DNA of 64,000 nt from Acidobacteriota bacterium (GCA_018971185.1 JAGXBH010000002.1:1-64000), one strand, 5' to 3'. Positions 13,573-22,299 are shown, numbered from the stretch's first letter. Made by a program: numbers and translations. The notes: generated by a model from the sequence alone, not told the origin.

Positions 13573-13625
13573 AAAAACACCCGCCACCACGGCGGTTCCA
13601 AGGGAACCGCCGTGGTGGCGGGTGT
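13573..13625 (-). terminator. Rho-independent terminator after rpsA
   Basis: A perfect 23-bp inverted repeat (arms 13577-13599 and 13603-13625, 3-base loop) is followed on the minus strand by five T residues (13573-13577 on the plus strand read as A). It starts 12 bases beyond the rpsA stop codon. It is by far the strongest hairpin in the window and separates rpsA from coaE. Confidence 0.93.
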
Positions 13626-13636
13626 CGCAGCGTGCG

Positions 13637-14995
13637 CTAGTTCTCAGTGGCGGGATCGGTCGACGCCTCGTGGCCGTCGCCGTCCTCGGGGGTCTTGGCG
13701 ACCGCCTCGGTGGCGTACTCGGCCCACGCCGCCTGCGCCTCCGTCTCGGGCGTGAACTCGCCGTACTCGAAGCCGCCGATGTAGTTACCCTCGGTGTCGT
13801 AGGCGTGGCTGCCGAAGGCCTCACGGTACTCCTCGGAGACCTCGCCACCCTCGGCCGCCTGCTTGATCGAGAGCGAGATGCGGCGTCGGGCGGTGTCGAG
13901 TTCGATGATCTTGACCCACAGTTCCTCGCCCGCGGTGACGACCTGGTCGGGCGACTCGACGTGGTGGGCCGCCATCTCCGAGATGTGCACCAGGCCCTCG
14001 ATGCCGTCGCCCACCTGGACGAAGGCGCCGAAGGGCACCATCTTGGTCACGCGGCCGTACACCAACTGGTCCACCGCGTGGCTGTCGGCGAAGACCTGCC
14101 AGGGGTCGGACTGCGTGGCCTTGAGCGAGAGGGAGATGCGCTCCTTGGAGAAGTCCACGTCCAACACCTCGACGTCGACCTCGTCGCCCACGGCGACGAC
14201 CTGGCTCGGGTGGTCGATGTGCTTCCAGCTGAGCTCGGAGACGTGGATGAGGCCGTCCATGCCGCCCAGGTCGACGAAGGCACCGAAGTTGACGACCGAG
14301 GAGATGACTCCGTGACGGCGCTCCCCCGGCTTGAGGTTGTTGAGGAAGTCGCCGCGCTGCTCCTTCTGGGTCTCCTCGAGCCAGGCGCGACGCGAGAGGA
14401 CGACGTTGTTGCGATTGCGGTCGAGCTCGATGATCTTCGCCTCCACCGTCTTGCCGATGTAGGGCTGCAGCTCACGCACGCGACGCAGCTCCACGAGGGA
14501 GGCGGGCAGGAAGCCGCGCAGTCCGATGTCGACGATCAGGCCGCCCTTGACGACCTCGATGACGACGCCCTTGACCATCTCGTCGCGGTTCTTGAGCTCC
14601 TCGATGTTGGCCCAGGCCTTTTCGTACTGGGCGCGCTTCTTCGACAGGACCAGTCGGCCCTCCTTGTCCTCCTTCTGCAGGACCAGGCATTCCACCTTCT
14701 CGCCCATGGCGACGATCTCGGAGGGGTCGACGTCATTACGAATCGAGAGCTCACGGGCGGGGATCACGCCCTCGGACTTGAAGCCGATGTCGAGGAGCAC
14801 CTCGTCGTGGTCGATCTTGACGACCGTGCCGGTGACTAGGTCGCCGTCCTCGAACTCCAGCACGGAGTTGCCGACGAGGTCGGTCAGGTCCGTGCCGACC
14901 ATGTTGTCCTCGGTGATGACGCGCGGGATGTAGTTCCCCTCCGCGTCGAAGGTGCCCATCTGAACGGGAGAGAGGAGGCTAGTGCCGTCCGACAT
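13637..14995 (-). CDS. rpsA: 30S ribosomal protein S1
   Basis: 452 residues with four S1 RNA-binding repeats (about 50-115, 135-200, 220-290 and 305-375), as in most actinobacterial S1 proteins (six in E. coli). Repeats are recognisable by GAFVDLGGMDGLIHVSEL and GAFVQVGDGIEGLVHISEM. It binds mRNA at the small subunit and helps initiation on structured leaders. The C-terminal tail is acidic and low-complexity. ATG at 14995 with a weak GAAAG upstream. Confidence 0.96.
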   Translation of the reverse strand: MSDGTSLLSPVQMGTFDAEGNYIPRVITEDNMVGTDLTDLVGNSVLEFEDGDLVTGTVVKIDHDEVLLDIGFKSEGVIPARELSIRNDVDPSEIVAMGEKVECLVLQKEDKEGRLVLSKKRAQYEKAWANIEELKNRDEMVKGVVIEVVKGGLIVDIGLRGFLPASLVELRRVRELQPYIGKTVEAKIIELDRNRNNVVLSRRAWLEETQKEQRGDFLNNLKPGERRHGVISSVVNFGAFVDLGGMDGLIHVSELSWKHIDHPSQVVAVGDEVDVEVLDVDFSKERISLSLKATQSDPWQVFADSHAVDQLVYGRVTKMVPFGAFVQVGDGIEGLVHISEMAAHHVESPDQVVTAGEELWVKIIELDTARRRISLSIKQAAEGGEVSEEYREAFGSHAYDTEGNYIGGFEYGEFTPETEAQAAWAEYATEAVAKTPEDGDGHEASTDPATEN

Positions 14996-15044
14996 GCGAA
15001 CTACTTTCAGGCGACCACACCGGGGCCAACTAGTCGATCAGGGC

Positions 15045-15067
15045 TGGGTTTCCGGTGTAAACCCAGG
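15045..15067 (-). terminator. Possible weak terminator or leader hairpin between polA and rpsA
   Basis: An 8-bp inverted repeat (15045-15052 with 15060-15067, 7-base loop) lies 24 bases past the polA stop. No T-tract follows on the minus strand, so intrinsic termination is uncertain. It could equally lie in the rpsA leader region. Confidence 0.3.
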
Positions 15068-15090
15068 TTTCCACTCTATCAGACGGGTCC

Positions 15091-17715
15091 TCAACCCTTC
15101 GCGGCCGCCCAGGAGTCCCCCCAGTCCAGTGACACCTCGAGGGGCACGCTCAGCGTGGCGACCTCCGTGAGCGCCTCGAAGATCGCCGACTGCACGGCGT
15201 CGACCTCGGCGGGCGGGGCCTCGACCAGGACCTCGTCGTGGACCTGGAGAATGAGCCGGGCCTCGAGCCCCTCACTGGTGAGGCGGTGGTCGAGACGCAC
15301 CAGGGCCGACTTGAAGATGTCCGCGGCGAGGCCCTGGATGCCCGCGTTCATCGCCTGGCGCTCGGCGGCGGCGCGTTGGGGGCCGCTCGCCGTCGCCAGG
15401 TCCGGGAACGGCCGGATCCGCCCGAACTCGGTGCGCGAGTAGCCCCTGGTCCGCACCTCCTTGATGGTGTCGTCCATGTAGCGGCGAAGCGTGGGGAACC
15501 CGTCGAAGTACTTGTCCATGATCTCGCGCGCGGCGCCCACCGACACGCCCAGGCGCTGCGAGAGGCCGAAGGATTCCATGCCGTAGGCCAGGCCGTAGGA
15601 GACGGCCTTGGCCTGCTCGCGCTGCTCGTGGGTGACCTCGGTGGGCGCGACGCCGAAGACCGAGGCGGCGATGCTGCGGTGCACGTCCTCGTGGCTGGCG
15701 AAGGCGGCGAGCAGCCCGGGGTCCTGTGAGAGGTGGGCCAGGATCCGTAGTTCGATCTGGTTGTAGTCGGCGACGGCGAGACGCCAGCCCTCGGTCGGCA
15801 CGAACGCGAAGCGCAGACGCCGGCCCTCACTGGTGCGCACCGGGATGTTGTGCAGGTTGGGGTTCTCCGAGGAGAGTCGTCCGGTGCGCGCCACGGTCTG
15901 GTGGAACTGGGCGTGGATCCGCCCGTCGGGGCCCACGGCGTCGATCAACGGCGCGCCGTAGGTGCTGCGAAGCTTCTCGACCTCGCGGAAGCGAAGGATC
16001 AGGGGCACGATGGGGTGTTCCTCGGCGAGGGCCTCGAGCGTCGTGGCGTCGGTCGAGTAGCCGGTCTTGATCTTCTTGCCCGGCGTGAGACCGAGCTCGC
16101 CGAAGAGCACCGTCTGGAGTTGCTGGGGCGAGTTGACCTTGAACTCGTGGCCGGCCACGCGCTGGATCTCCTGGTCGAGGTCCTGGGCCTCGCGGGTGAA
16201 CTCCTCGGCGATGGTGCGCAACATCCCCACGTCGACGCGGACGCCGCGCGCCTCCATGCGTCCGAGCACCGCCACCAGGGGTAGTTCGATCGTGGCGTAG
16301 ACGAAGTCCAGTTCCCAGCGCGCGATCTCCGCGCGCAACGCCGCGCGCAGTCGCGCGACGATCTGGACGTGGCGCGCCAGTGAGTCATCGTCGGCGTTCT
16401 CATCGAACAACGAGGGGGCGGTCGTGCTCAGGGCCTCGCCGAGGAATCGTCGCGCGACGTCGTCGAGGTCGTAGCGTCCGCTCGTGGCGTCGACCAGGAA
16501 GGCCATGATGGCCGTGTCGTCGACCGGCTCGCCCAGGGTCACGTCGCGTTCGAAGGCGCCGCGGTAGAGGCCCTTGATGTCGTGGCCGGTGAGGGGGCGA
16601 GTTCCCACGACCCCGAGGAACTCGTCGAGGTCGCCGACGGCGACGGTGTGCGCGGCCTCGTCGAAGGTCGCCACGCGTCCAGCGCGCTCGAGCACCGTCA
16701 GTGTCTTTGCCGACGTGACGACGTCGACGAGCGACGACCGGCGCTGCGCGACGACTTGCGCCACGTCCGGGACGCTCGCCGGCGCGGGGGCGACCTCGGA
16801 GAAGCCCGGCTCGCCCAGCAAGCCATCGGACATCAGTTTCTCGAAGCGAGTGCGCATGGAGTTCATCTCGAAGCGTTCGAAGAACGTCGCCACCGCCGCG
16901 CGGTCCCAGCCACCGAGGGTCAGGCTCTCGAGGGTGAAATCGAGCGGTACGTCGCGCACCAGGCGCATGACCCGTTCGTTCTGGCGCGCGCGCGACTCGA
17001 AGTTGCTCAGGTTCTCACGCAGTTTGGGCGTGAGGTCACCCAGGTGCGCGTAGAGGTCGTCGAGGTCGCGATACGTGGCGAAGAGCTTCGCGGCCGTCTT
17101 CTCCCCCACGCCGGGCACACCCGGGAGGTTGTCGGAGTTGTCGCCGCGCAGCGCCGCAAGGAGCGGGTAGCGCGCGGGCTCGATCCCGCACCGTTCGACG
17201 ATCCCCGCTTCGTCGTAGAGCGAGTAGTCCGAGACGCCCCGGCGGTTGTAGAGGACGCGCACGTAGGGGTCCTCGACGAGTTGGAAGCAGTCGCGGTCGC
17301 CCGTGACCACCACCACCGGGATCTGCGAGTCGCGTCCCCACGTGGCGAGCGTGGCCAGGACGTCGTCGGCCTCGAACTGGGGCACCCCGAGGACCGGGAT
17401 GTGCAGCGCCTCGCAGAGCGTCCTGATGAGGTCGAATTGATGTTCGATCTCCGGCGGCGTCGCCGCACGACCGCCCTTGTAGTCCTCGGTCATCGCGTCG
17501 CGGAAGGTCCCGCCCGGCAGGTCGAAGGCGACGGCGAGCGCTCGAGGCTCCTGGGAGCGCACCAGCGAATGCAACATCGAGGCGAAACCGTGCAGCGCGT
17601 TGGTGACGAGACCCTCGGAGGTCGCGATGTCGGTGGAGAGGGCGAAGAAGGCGCGAAAGGCCAGCGACATGCCGTCCAACAACACCAGCGGCCGTTGGTC
17701 GGACTGGTCAACCAA
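15091..17715 (-). CDS. polA: DNA polymerase I
   Basis: 874 residues. Domains in order: N-terminal 5'-3' exonuclease (residues 1-300, LLDGMSLAFRAFFAL and GDNSDNLPGVPGVGEKTA), a middle 3'-5' exonuclease-like domain (about 330-450) and the polymerase domain with motif A DYNQIELRILAHLS, motif B REQAKAVSYGLAYGMESFG and motif C LQVHDEVLVEAP. The expected D-x-E of the 3'-5' exonuclease site is not seen (ATFDEAAHTVAVGD instead), so proofreading is probably absent, as in mycobacterial Pol I. It overlaps pdtaR by 8 bases. Confidence 0.97.
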   Translation of the reverse strand: MVDQSDQRPLVLLDGMSLAFRAFFALSTDIATSEGLVTNALHGFASMLHSLVRSQEPRALAVAFDLPGGTFRDAMTEDYKGGRAATPPEIEHQFDLIRTLCEALHIPVLGVPQFEADDVLATLATWGRDSQIPVVVVTGDRDCFQLVEDPYVRVLYNRRGVSDYSLYDEAGIVERCGIEPARYPLLAALRGDNSDNLPGVPGVGEKTAAKLFATYRDLDDLYAHLGDLTPKLRENLSNFESRARQNERVMRLVRDVPLDFTLESLTLGGWDRAAVATFFERFEMNSMRTRFEKLMSDGLLGEPGFSEVAPAPASVPDVAQVVAQRRSSLVDVVTSAKTLTVLERAGRVATFDEAAHTVAVGDLDEFLGVVGTRPLTGHDIKGLYRGAFERDVTLGEPVDDTAIMAFLVDATSGRYDLDDVARRFLGEALSTTAPSLFDENADDDSLARHVQIVARLRAALRAEIARWELDFVYATIELPLVAVLGRMEARGVRVDVGMLRTIAEEFTREAQDLDQEIQRVAGHEFKVNSPQQLQTVLFGELGLTPGKKIKTGYSTDATTLEALAEEHPIVPLILRFREVEKLRSTYGAPLIDAVGPDGRIHAQFHQTVARTGRLSSENPNLHNIPVRTSEGRRLRFAFVPTEGWRLAVADYNQIELRILAHLSQDPGLLAAFASHEDVHRSIAASVFGVAPTEVTHEQREQAKAVSYGLAYGMESFGLSQRLGVSVGAAREIMDKYFDGFPTLRRYMDDTIKEVRTRGYSRTEFGRIRPFPDLATASGPQRAAAERQAMNAGIQGLAADIFKSALVRLDHRLTSEGLEARLILQVHDEVLVEAPPAEVDAVQSAIFEALTEVATLSVPLEVSLDWGDSWAAAKG

Positions 17716-18286
17716 CGAATTCGCCCTTCAGGATCTGCTGGGCGACGTCGCGCATTCGGGTGCGACCACGCATGGCCGACTGCTGGATGATCTCGAAGGC
17801 GGTCGGCTCGTCGAGACCGCGCTCGCGCATCAGGGTCTCCTTCGCGCGCTGGACGATCTCTCGGGTCTCGATCTTGTCATCGACGCCGGCGGCGTCCGCG
17901 GTGACCGGCGCGGACGCGGCGACCGACGCGGGGTTGACGATCGCGGCCAGCTTCGGGAGGATCTCGCTGGAGCGGAAGGGCTTGACCAAGTACGCCACCA
18001 CGCCGGCCTCGCGGGCACTCTCGATCAGCGCGCGCTGGGAGAAGGCGGTGAGCAGCACGACCTGAGTGGCGCCACCCTTCACCGCTCTTGCCACCTCGAT
18101 GCCGTCGATACCGGGCATCTTGACGTCGAGCAACGCCAGGTCCGGCTCGAGTGAGCGGATGAGCTCCAGCGCGTCGTCGCCCGTGGCGGCCTCGCCGACG
18201 ACCAGGTATCCGTCACCCTCGAGGATCTCCTTGAGGTCGAGACGAATGATCGACTCATCATCGGCAATTACGACGCGCTTATCCAT
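17708..18286 (-). CDS. pdtaR: ANTAR-domain response regulator (PdtaR type)
   Basis: 192 residues. The N-terminal receiver domain has the acidic pair in VIADDES, phosphoacceptor Asp54 in ALLDVKMPG and Lys in YLVKPF. The C-terminal ANTAR domain (about 130-190, IVQRAKETLMRERGLDEPTAFEIIQ) binds paired RNA hairpins and acts as a transcription antiterminator. The second ATG (18286) is preferred over 18292 because AAGGA lies 5 bases upstream of it. A kinase partner (PdtaS) is not in the window. The pdtaR-polA neighbourhood is also seen in mycobacteria. Confidence 0.92.
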   Translation of the reverse strand: MDKRVVIADDESIIRLDLKEILEGDGYLVVGEAATGDDALELIRSLEPDLALLDVKMPGIDGIEVARAVKGGATQVVLLTAFSQRALIESAREAGVVAYLVKPFRSSEILPKLAAIVNPASVAASAPVTADAAGVDDKIETREIVQRAKETLMRERGLDEPTAFEIIQQSAMRGRTRMRDVAQQILKGEFVG

Positions 18287-18602
18287 TCTCATCCTTCGGA
18301 ACCCAGTCGCGTAGTAGTTCGTCGCGCTCGGCCGTGAGGCTCCGCACTTCGTTGGAACGTCGGATCATCTCGGCGTTCGCCGCCACTACGTGTTTTGACA
18401 ACTCGTTATATTCTGCCGTAAGCAGCGGCGTCTCTGAGACCAGGGAGCGAATTCGAGCCTCGTCCAGGGCCTCGTTCCATACCGCGACCTGCTCTTCGAG
18501 GACGCCCAGGCTCTCGCGGGCGCTCATCAAGCGGCGCTGGATGTCCTCGAGGTGTCGCTTCTGCGAACGTGATCCCACGTCATCGAGTGTAAATCCGCTC
18601 AC
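18279..18602 (-). CDS. Small coiled-coil hypothetical protein
   Basis: 107 residues, not recognised as a named family. The sequence is almost entirely charged helix with heptad-like spacing (residues 15-100), no signal peptide and no membrane segment, and ends in WVPKDENG. The GTG start overlaps the menC stop (GTGA) and its own end overlaps the pdtaR start, so it is translated within the menC-pdtaR-polA unit. Its position suggests a cytoplasmic partner or scaffold, but the function is unknown. Confidence 0.75.
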   Translation of the reverse strand: MSGFTLDDVGSRSQKRHLEDIQRRLMSARESLGVLEEQVAVWNEALDEARIRSLVSETPLLTAEYNELSKHVVAANAEMIRRSNEVRSLTAERDELLRDWVPKDENG

Positions 18603-19645
18603 TCGTAGCGTTTCACCAGCGTCGCGCGCGACTCGAACGCAGCCCCCGCCCGCAGGCCGAAGCCCCAGGGATCGTCCTCGAGGAGTCCTTCGCTGTCGAC
18701 GTCTGAGTCCGCGATGTCGCTGGGCAGTTCGACGTGGTGACGCGCGAGGGCGCGATTCACCCTTCTCGCCAGGGGGGACTCGAAGAAGCCGCCCACGTAG
18801 ACGTCGAGGCCGAGGCCCCGCGCGCGCTCGATCATGGTACGGGCCTGGGCGTAACCGCCCACCCGCGCCGGCTTGACGCAGATCCGTCGGGCCGCGGCGT
18901 AGCGGACGATCTGGTCGACGTCGCGGCGGTGGCGCACGCCCTCGTCCAGGCTGAGCGGGACCTCGAGCGCACGGGCCAAGCTCGCGTGGTCCACCACGTT
19001 GCCCGGAGCGAAGGGCTGCTCGACGGCGACCACGTCGACGTGCTCGCGAGCCTTCGCCGTGAGCTCGAGGACGTCCTGCATGTCGACGGCGCCGCAGTTG
19101 AAGTCGAGCAGTACCGGCAGTCCCCACGCGGCGAGCTCGCGCCAGCGCCTCGGCGTCACCGCGGCGGAGGAGACCTTGGCGCGAAGCTGGACCGCGTCGG
19201 GGTGAGGGGTCATGGGCCCGTCGTCGAGCATCGACACCGTCGACTGGACGGGCGTGTCGAAGCGCGAGGGCCAGTGCTGTTCGATGGTCTCGTGGCGCGC
19301 GCGCAACTCGGCGTCGAGCAGGGCCATCTCGAGGAGCGCGCTGGCCGCGTAACTGGCCCGTCGCGAGCCCGCGAAGTGCGTGACCCGCGCCGAGGGGGGC
19401 GGCGCGCCCTCGCGGTCGGTCACCTCGAGGAGTTGGCGCAAGGTGAAGTGCTCCAGTTCCACGAGCACGTCGTCCACTCCCGGGTCACCGTTGAGCGCAC
19501 GAGGCTGTGGTGCAATCTCACCGAAGCCGCGCACGCCGTCGACCTCGACGTCTAAGAAGAGGTGCGTGCGCGCGCCGTGCACCTGAGCGGCGCCGGCGAG
19601 GGGCGCACGCAGACGCAACTCGTGGCGCCACAGGCGGACTCTCAT
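18599..19645 (-). CDS. menC: o-Succinylbenzoate synthase (enolase superfamily)
   Basis: 348 residues from the ATG at 19645 (an in-frame ATG at 19657 is possible). It dehydrates SHCHC to o-succinylbenzoate in menaquinone synthesis. Enolase-superfamily residues are visible in order: Lys in VQLRAKVS, metal ligands Asp in LLDFNCG, Glu in VAVEQPF and Asp in LSLDEGV, and the second Lys in CVKPARVGG. menG and menF lie 8 kb away on the other strand, which supports MenC over other OSBS-like racemases. Confidence 0.88.
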   Translation of the reverse strand: MRVRLWRHELRLRAPLAGAAQVHGARTHLFLDVEVDGVRGFGEIAPQPRALNGDPGVDDVLVELEHFTLRQLLEVTDREGAPPPSARVTHFAGSRRASYAASALLEMALLDAELRARHETIEQHWPSRFDTPVQSTVSMLDDGPMTPHPDAVQLRAKVSSAAVTPRRWRELAAWGLPVLLDFNCGAVDMQDVLELTAKAREHVDVVAVEQPFAPGNVVDHASLARALEVPLSLDEGVRHRRDVDQIVRYAAARRICVKPARVGGYAQARTMIERARGLGLDVYVGGFFESPLARRVNRALARHHVELPSDIADSDVDSEGLLEDDPWGFGLRAGAAFESRATLVKRYE

Positions 19646-19684
19646 GACCTCCACCATAGGTATCCTGCTAGCCTCTGCGTCGCG

Positions 19685-19767
19685 GCCCGGGTGGCGGAAT
19701 GGCAGACGCGGAGGACTCAAAATCCTTTGCTCGAGAGGGCGTGCGGGTTCGAGTCCCGCCCCGGGCA
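19685..19767 (+). tRNA. tRNA-Leu (anticodon CAA)
   Basis: The acceptor stem pairs GCCCGGG with CCCGGGC (19760-19766), with discriminator A at 19767. The D arm, a GAGGA/TCCTT anticodon stem with loop CTCAAAA (anticodon CAA), a long class II variable arm and the T arm GCGGG-TTCGAGT-CCCGC are all present. The terminal CCA is not encoded. A TAGCCT hexamer at 19669-19674 lies 10 bases upstream and may be the -10 element. Confidence 0.97.
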
Positions 19768-19864
19768 CCGATGCGGTGAACGCCGCGCGGGGCGATCGTG
19801 TCGCCACCGTGGGCGTCGAAGTCCGACGCAGCGACGTCATCGACGGAGCTAACCAGGTAGCCGC

Positions 19865-19900
19865 GATGAACGTCGCGATGAACGTCGCGATGAATGTCGC
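19865..19900. repeat. Three tandem copies of a 12-base repeat
   Basis: Units GATGAACGTCGC at 19865-19876 and 19877-19888 are identical; the third (19889-19900) differs at one base. It lies in the non-coding gap after tRNA-Leu. Confidence 0.85.
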
Positions 19901-20102
19901 GCGGTGGCTGCGGGGGGTCGAGGATCGCGTGGCTCCGATTCGATTGCCGCAAGGGCAACGTGGGGCTCGGCCGCACCGGCACGGGTCGTTCGAACATCCC
20001 TCATTCATTCGTCGTGCCGGGACTGCACCCGTGAGACCTGCTCGCGTCAGCCAGAGCGGCGAGGTGGAGGCGGCGCGGGTGCGTAGTGACCACGGGCACT
20101 GT

Positions 20103-20108
20103 TACCTT
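20103..20108 (+). promoter_or_regulatory. Putative -10 element for leaderless fabD
   Basis: TACCTT ends 7 bases before the fabD ATG at 20116, and there is no Shine-Dalgarno sequence in that gap. This supports ATG 20116 over the upstream in-frame GTG at 20086. Confidence 0.45.
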
Positions 20109-20115
20109 TGACGGC

Positions 20116-21039
20116 ATGACTCACTCACTCCCCCTGCGCGAGGATGTCGTCGCGCTCTTCCCCGGTCAGGGCTCCCTCTCGGGTGGCGCGGGCGCGGCCT
20201 GGCGCGACTCGGCCCATTGGTCCCTCGTCGAGCGGATCTCGACGGCGGCTGACGTGGACGTCGCCTACCTCCTGCTCGAGGCCAGTGACGAGGAGGTGGT
20301 GCGCACCGACCGCGCCCAGATCGCCACCTTCGCCCTCTCCCTCGTCGGGTACCACGAACTTCTCGACCGTGGCGTGCGCCCGCGCTACCTCCTCGGACAC
20401 TCACTCGGGGAGTTCTCGGCGTTGGTCGCCTCGGGTCTGGTGAGCATCGAGGACGGCGCCCGGCTCATCGCGGTGCGCGGAGCCGCGATGGCCGAGGCCG
20501 CCGAGGCGATCGAGGGCACGATGGTCGCGGTCATGGGCGGTGACGAGGCGGCCCGGGCCAACCTCTACGGTCTGAACGACGCATGGGTGGCCAACATCAA
20601 CGGTCACGCCCAGATCGTCCTGAGTGGGACGCGTGGCGGCCTCGACTACGTGCTGGCGAACCACCGTGAACTGGGGTGGCGGCGCGCGACGCCGCTGGCG
20701 GTGGGCGGTGCCTTCCACTCCCCCCTCATGGCGGGGGCCCAGGCCGCGCTCGACGAGGCGCTGGCCTCGGTCGCGTGGGGGCAGACCGACCACGTGGTGA
20801 TCGCCAACGTGGACGGTCAGGCGCATTCCGACGCCGCCGAGTGGCGCGCACTCCTCTCACGACAGCTCACTTCGCCCGTGGAGTTCCTCGCCGCCACCTT
20901 GGCGCTGCCGACGACGGTCACCACCACCGTCGAGATGCCCCCCGCCGGCGTCCTCACCGGACTGACCAAGAGGATCCGCGACTTCGATCGCCAGGTCGCG
21001 CCCGCCGTGCCCCTCGAGATCCAGGAGATGAAGCCATGA
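20116..21039 (+). CDS. fabD: Malonyl-CoA:ACP transacylase
   Basis: 307 residues. It loads malonyl groups from CoA onto ACP for FAS-II elongation. FPGQGS is at the N-terminus, the nucleophile Ser96 lies in LLGHSLGEFSALVASG, and the catalytic His is in GGAFHSPLM. ATG 20116 is chosen from the leaderless promoter position and the usual family N-terminus. It overlaps fabG by 4 bases (ATGA). Confidence 0.95.
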   Translation: MTHSLPLREDVVALFPGQGSLSGGAGAAWRDSAHWSLVERISTAADVDVAYLLLEASDEEVVRTDRAQIATFALSLVGYHELLDRGVRPRYLLGHSLGEFSALVASGLVSIEDGARLIAVRGAAMAEAAEAIEGTMVAVMGGDEAARANLYGLNDAWVANINGHAQIVLSGTRGGLDYVLANHRELGWRRATPLAVGGAFHSPLMAGAQAALDEALASVAWGQTDHVVIANVDGQAHSDAAEWRALLSRQLTSPVEFLAATLALPTTVTTTVEMPPAGVLTGLTKRIRDFDRQVAPAVPLEIQEMKP

Positions 21040-21740
21040 GTCGACACGTCATCGTCACCGGAGCCAGTCGCGGCATCGGAGCGGCGATCGCCGCGCACTT
21101 CATCGCCGAGGGCGACACGGTCGTCGCCCTCTCGCGCTCGGGTGAGGCGCCCGAGGGGTGCGCTCTGTCCCTCGCGGTCGATGTCGCGTCCTCCTCGTCC
21201 GTGGCGGCCGCCGTGAAGTCGGCGATCGAACTCCACGGGCCCGTTGATGTCCTCGTCGCCAATGCGGGCATCACCCGCGATGGACTCGCCATGAGGATGA
21301 GCGACGAGCAGTGGCGCGACGTGATGTCGACCAACCTCGACGGGGCGTTCTTCAGCGCGCGAGCGGTCCTCTCCTCCATGATCCGCGCGCGCTCGGGTCG
21401 GATCGTCTTCATGGGTTCGGTGAGTCCCTTCTACGGCGTCCCGGGCCAGGCGAACTACGCCGCCGCGAAGGCTGGGATGGTGGGACTGGCCAGGTCACTC
21501 GCTCGCGAGGTCGCCTCACGCGGGATCACCGTCAACGTCATCGCCCCGGGTTTCGTCGACACCGAGATGACCGCAGCACTGGGCACGACCACCGAGGAGA
21601 TCACGGCGTCGATCCCGATGGGTCGGATGGGAACGACCGCGGACGTCGCCGCGATCGTGGGGTTCGTCGCCAGTGAGGCGGCGGGCTACCTCACCGGTCA
21701 GGTCATCGCCGTCGACGGCGGTCTGGCGATGGGCCTCTAA
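21036..21740 (+). CDS. fabG: 3-Oxoacyl-ACP reductase
   Basis: 234 residues, a classical short-chain dehydrogenase. The cofactor motif is VTGASRGIGAAIA, followed by ANAGITRD, catalytic Ser in VFMGSVSPFYG, Tyr and Lys in ANYAAAKAGMV, and the tail YLTGQVIAVDGGLAMG. It reduces beta-ketoacyl-ACP with NADPH. AGGAG lies 8 bases before the ATG, inside fabD. Its place between fabD and acpP supports FabG over other SDRs. Confidence 0.94.
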   Translation: MSRHVIVTGASRGIGAAIAAHFIAEGDTVVALSRSGEAPEGCALSLAVDVASSSSVAAAVKSAIELHGPVDVLVANAGITRDGLAMRMSDEQWRDVMSTNLDGAFFSARAVLSSMIRARSGRIVFMGSVSPFYGVPGQANYAAAKAGMVGLARSLAREVASRGITVNVIAPGFVDTEMTAALGTTTEEITASIPMGRMGTTADVAAIVGFVASEAAGYLTGQVIAVDGGLAMGL

Positions 21741-22059
21741 GTCACGAGTGAATCGCCCGCGGTCGCGACGAGTGGTGGAAGTGACTCGCGCCTGGGGTCG
21801 TCGCTCTCCCCTTCGTGATCCCCGGCTCGACTGCTGAGGTCACCCACGGTGCGCGCCAGTCGCGCTCGGCGGACCGCTCGTGATCGTGACGCGACCAGCG
21901 ACACCGCATCGGATCTCGGGTTCCTGATCAGTAACCCCGCGAGGGGGCGGACACGGCGCCCGTTCGTCGCTGCGCCGTCGCGCGAATTCGAGTCGGGGAA
22001 CGTCAGATCGAGAGTGAGTTTGAGTAGCATTGTCCGAGACATACCGAAGGGGAACAACA
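21741..22059 (+). other. Intergenic region between fabG and acpP
   Basis: 319 bases with no supported gene. Short open frames on both strands lack recognisable similarity and start signals. fabH, often found near these genes, is not here. The last 15 bases hold the acpP ribosome binding site (AAGGGG). A promoter for acpP is likely, but no convincing -35/-10 pair was assigned. Confidence 0.55.
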
Positions 22060-22299
22060 ATGGACCGTAGCGAAGCGCTCGCCAAATTCACCGAGAACGC
22101 AGTCGAGGTTCTCGCCGTGTCGCCGTCGCAGGTGACTCTCGAGGCGTCGTTCGCCGACGACCTCGGCGCTGACAGCCTCGACCTCGTCGAGTTGGTGATG
22201 GCGCTCGAGGAGACCTTCGACATCGAGGTCGCCGAGGACGAGCTGAAGGACATCACGACCGTCGGCGAAGCCTTCGAGCTGATCTACGCCAAGCTGTAG
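22060..22299 (+). CDS. acpP: Acyl carrier protein
   Basis: 79 acidic residues. The phosphopantetheine attachment site is Ser39 in DDLGADSLDLVELVMALEE, the universal ACP motif. It carries growing acyl chains for FAS-II. The ATG at 22060 has AAGGGG 8 bases upstream. It shares one base with the fabF start. Confidence 0.97.
   Translation: MDRSEALAKFTENAVEVLAVSPSQVTLEASFADDLGADSLDLVELVMALEETFDIEVAEDELKDITTVGEAFELIYAKL

Larger units (their letters stand above)
19768..20115 (+). other. Intergenic region between tRNA-Leu and fabD
   Basis: 348 bases without a supported gene. Open frames run through it on both strands but have no family similarity and no ribosome binding site. It contains a short tandem repeat (19865-19900) and, at the end, the putative fabD -10 element. 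No clear tRNA terminator was found. Confidence 0.6.

Noticed and set aside
12927-13601. Longer coaE start upstream (13553 or 13601)
   Set aside because: 13601 lies inside the rpsA terminator. 13553 adds residues not found in CoaE, while GTG 13523 has a -10-like hexamer at leaderless spacing.
19865-19900. Possible CRISPR-like repeat
   Set aside because: The units are directly adjacent with no spacers, only 12 bases long, and there are no cas genes.
19644-20111. Plus-strand frame across tRNA-Leu and the following gap
   Set aside because: It reads through the tRNA and the 12-base repeat (giving repeated MNVA), with no ribosome binding site and no similarity.
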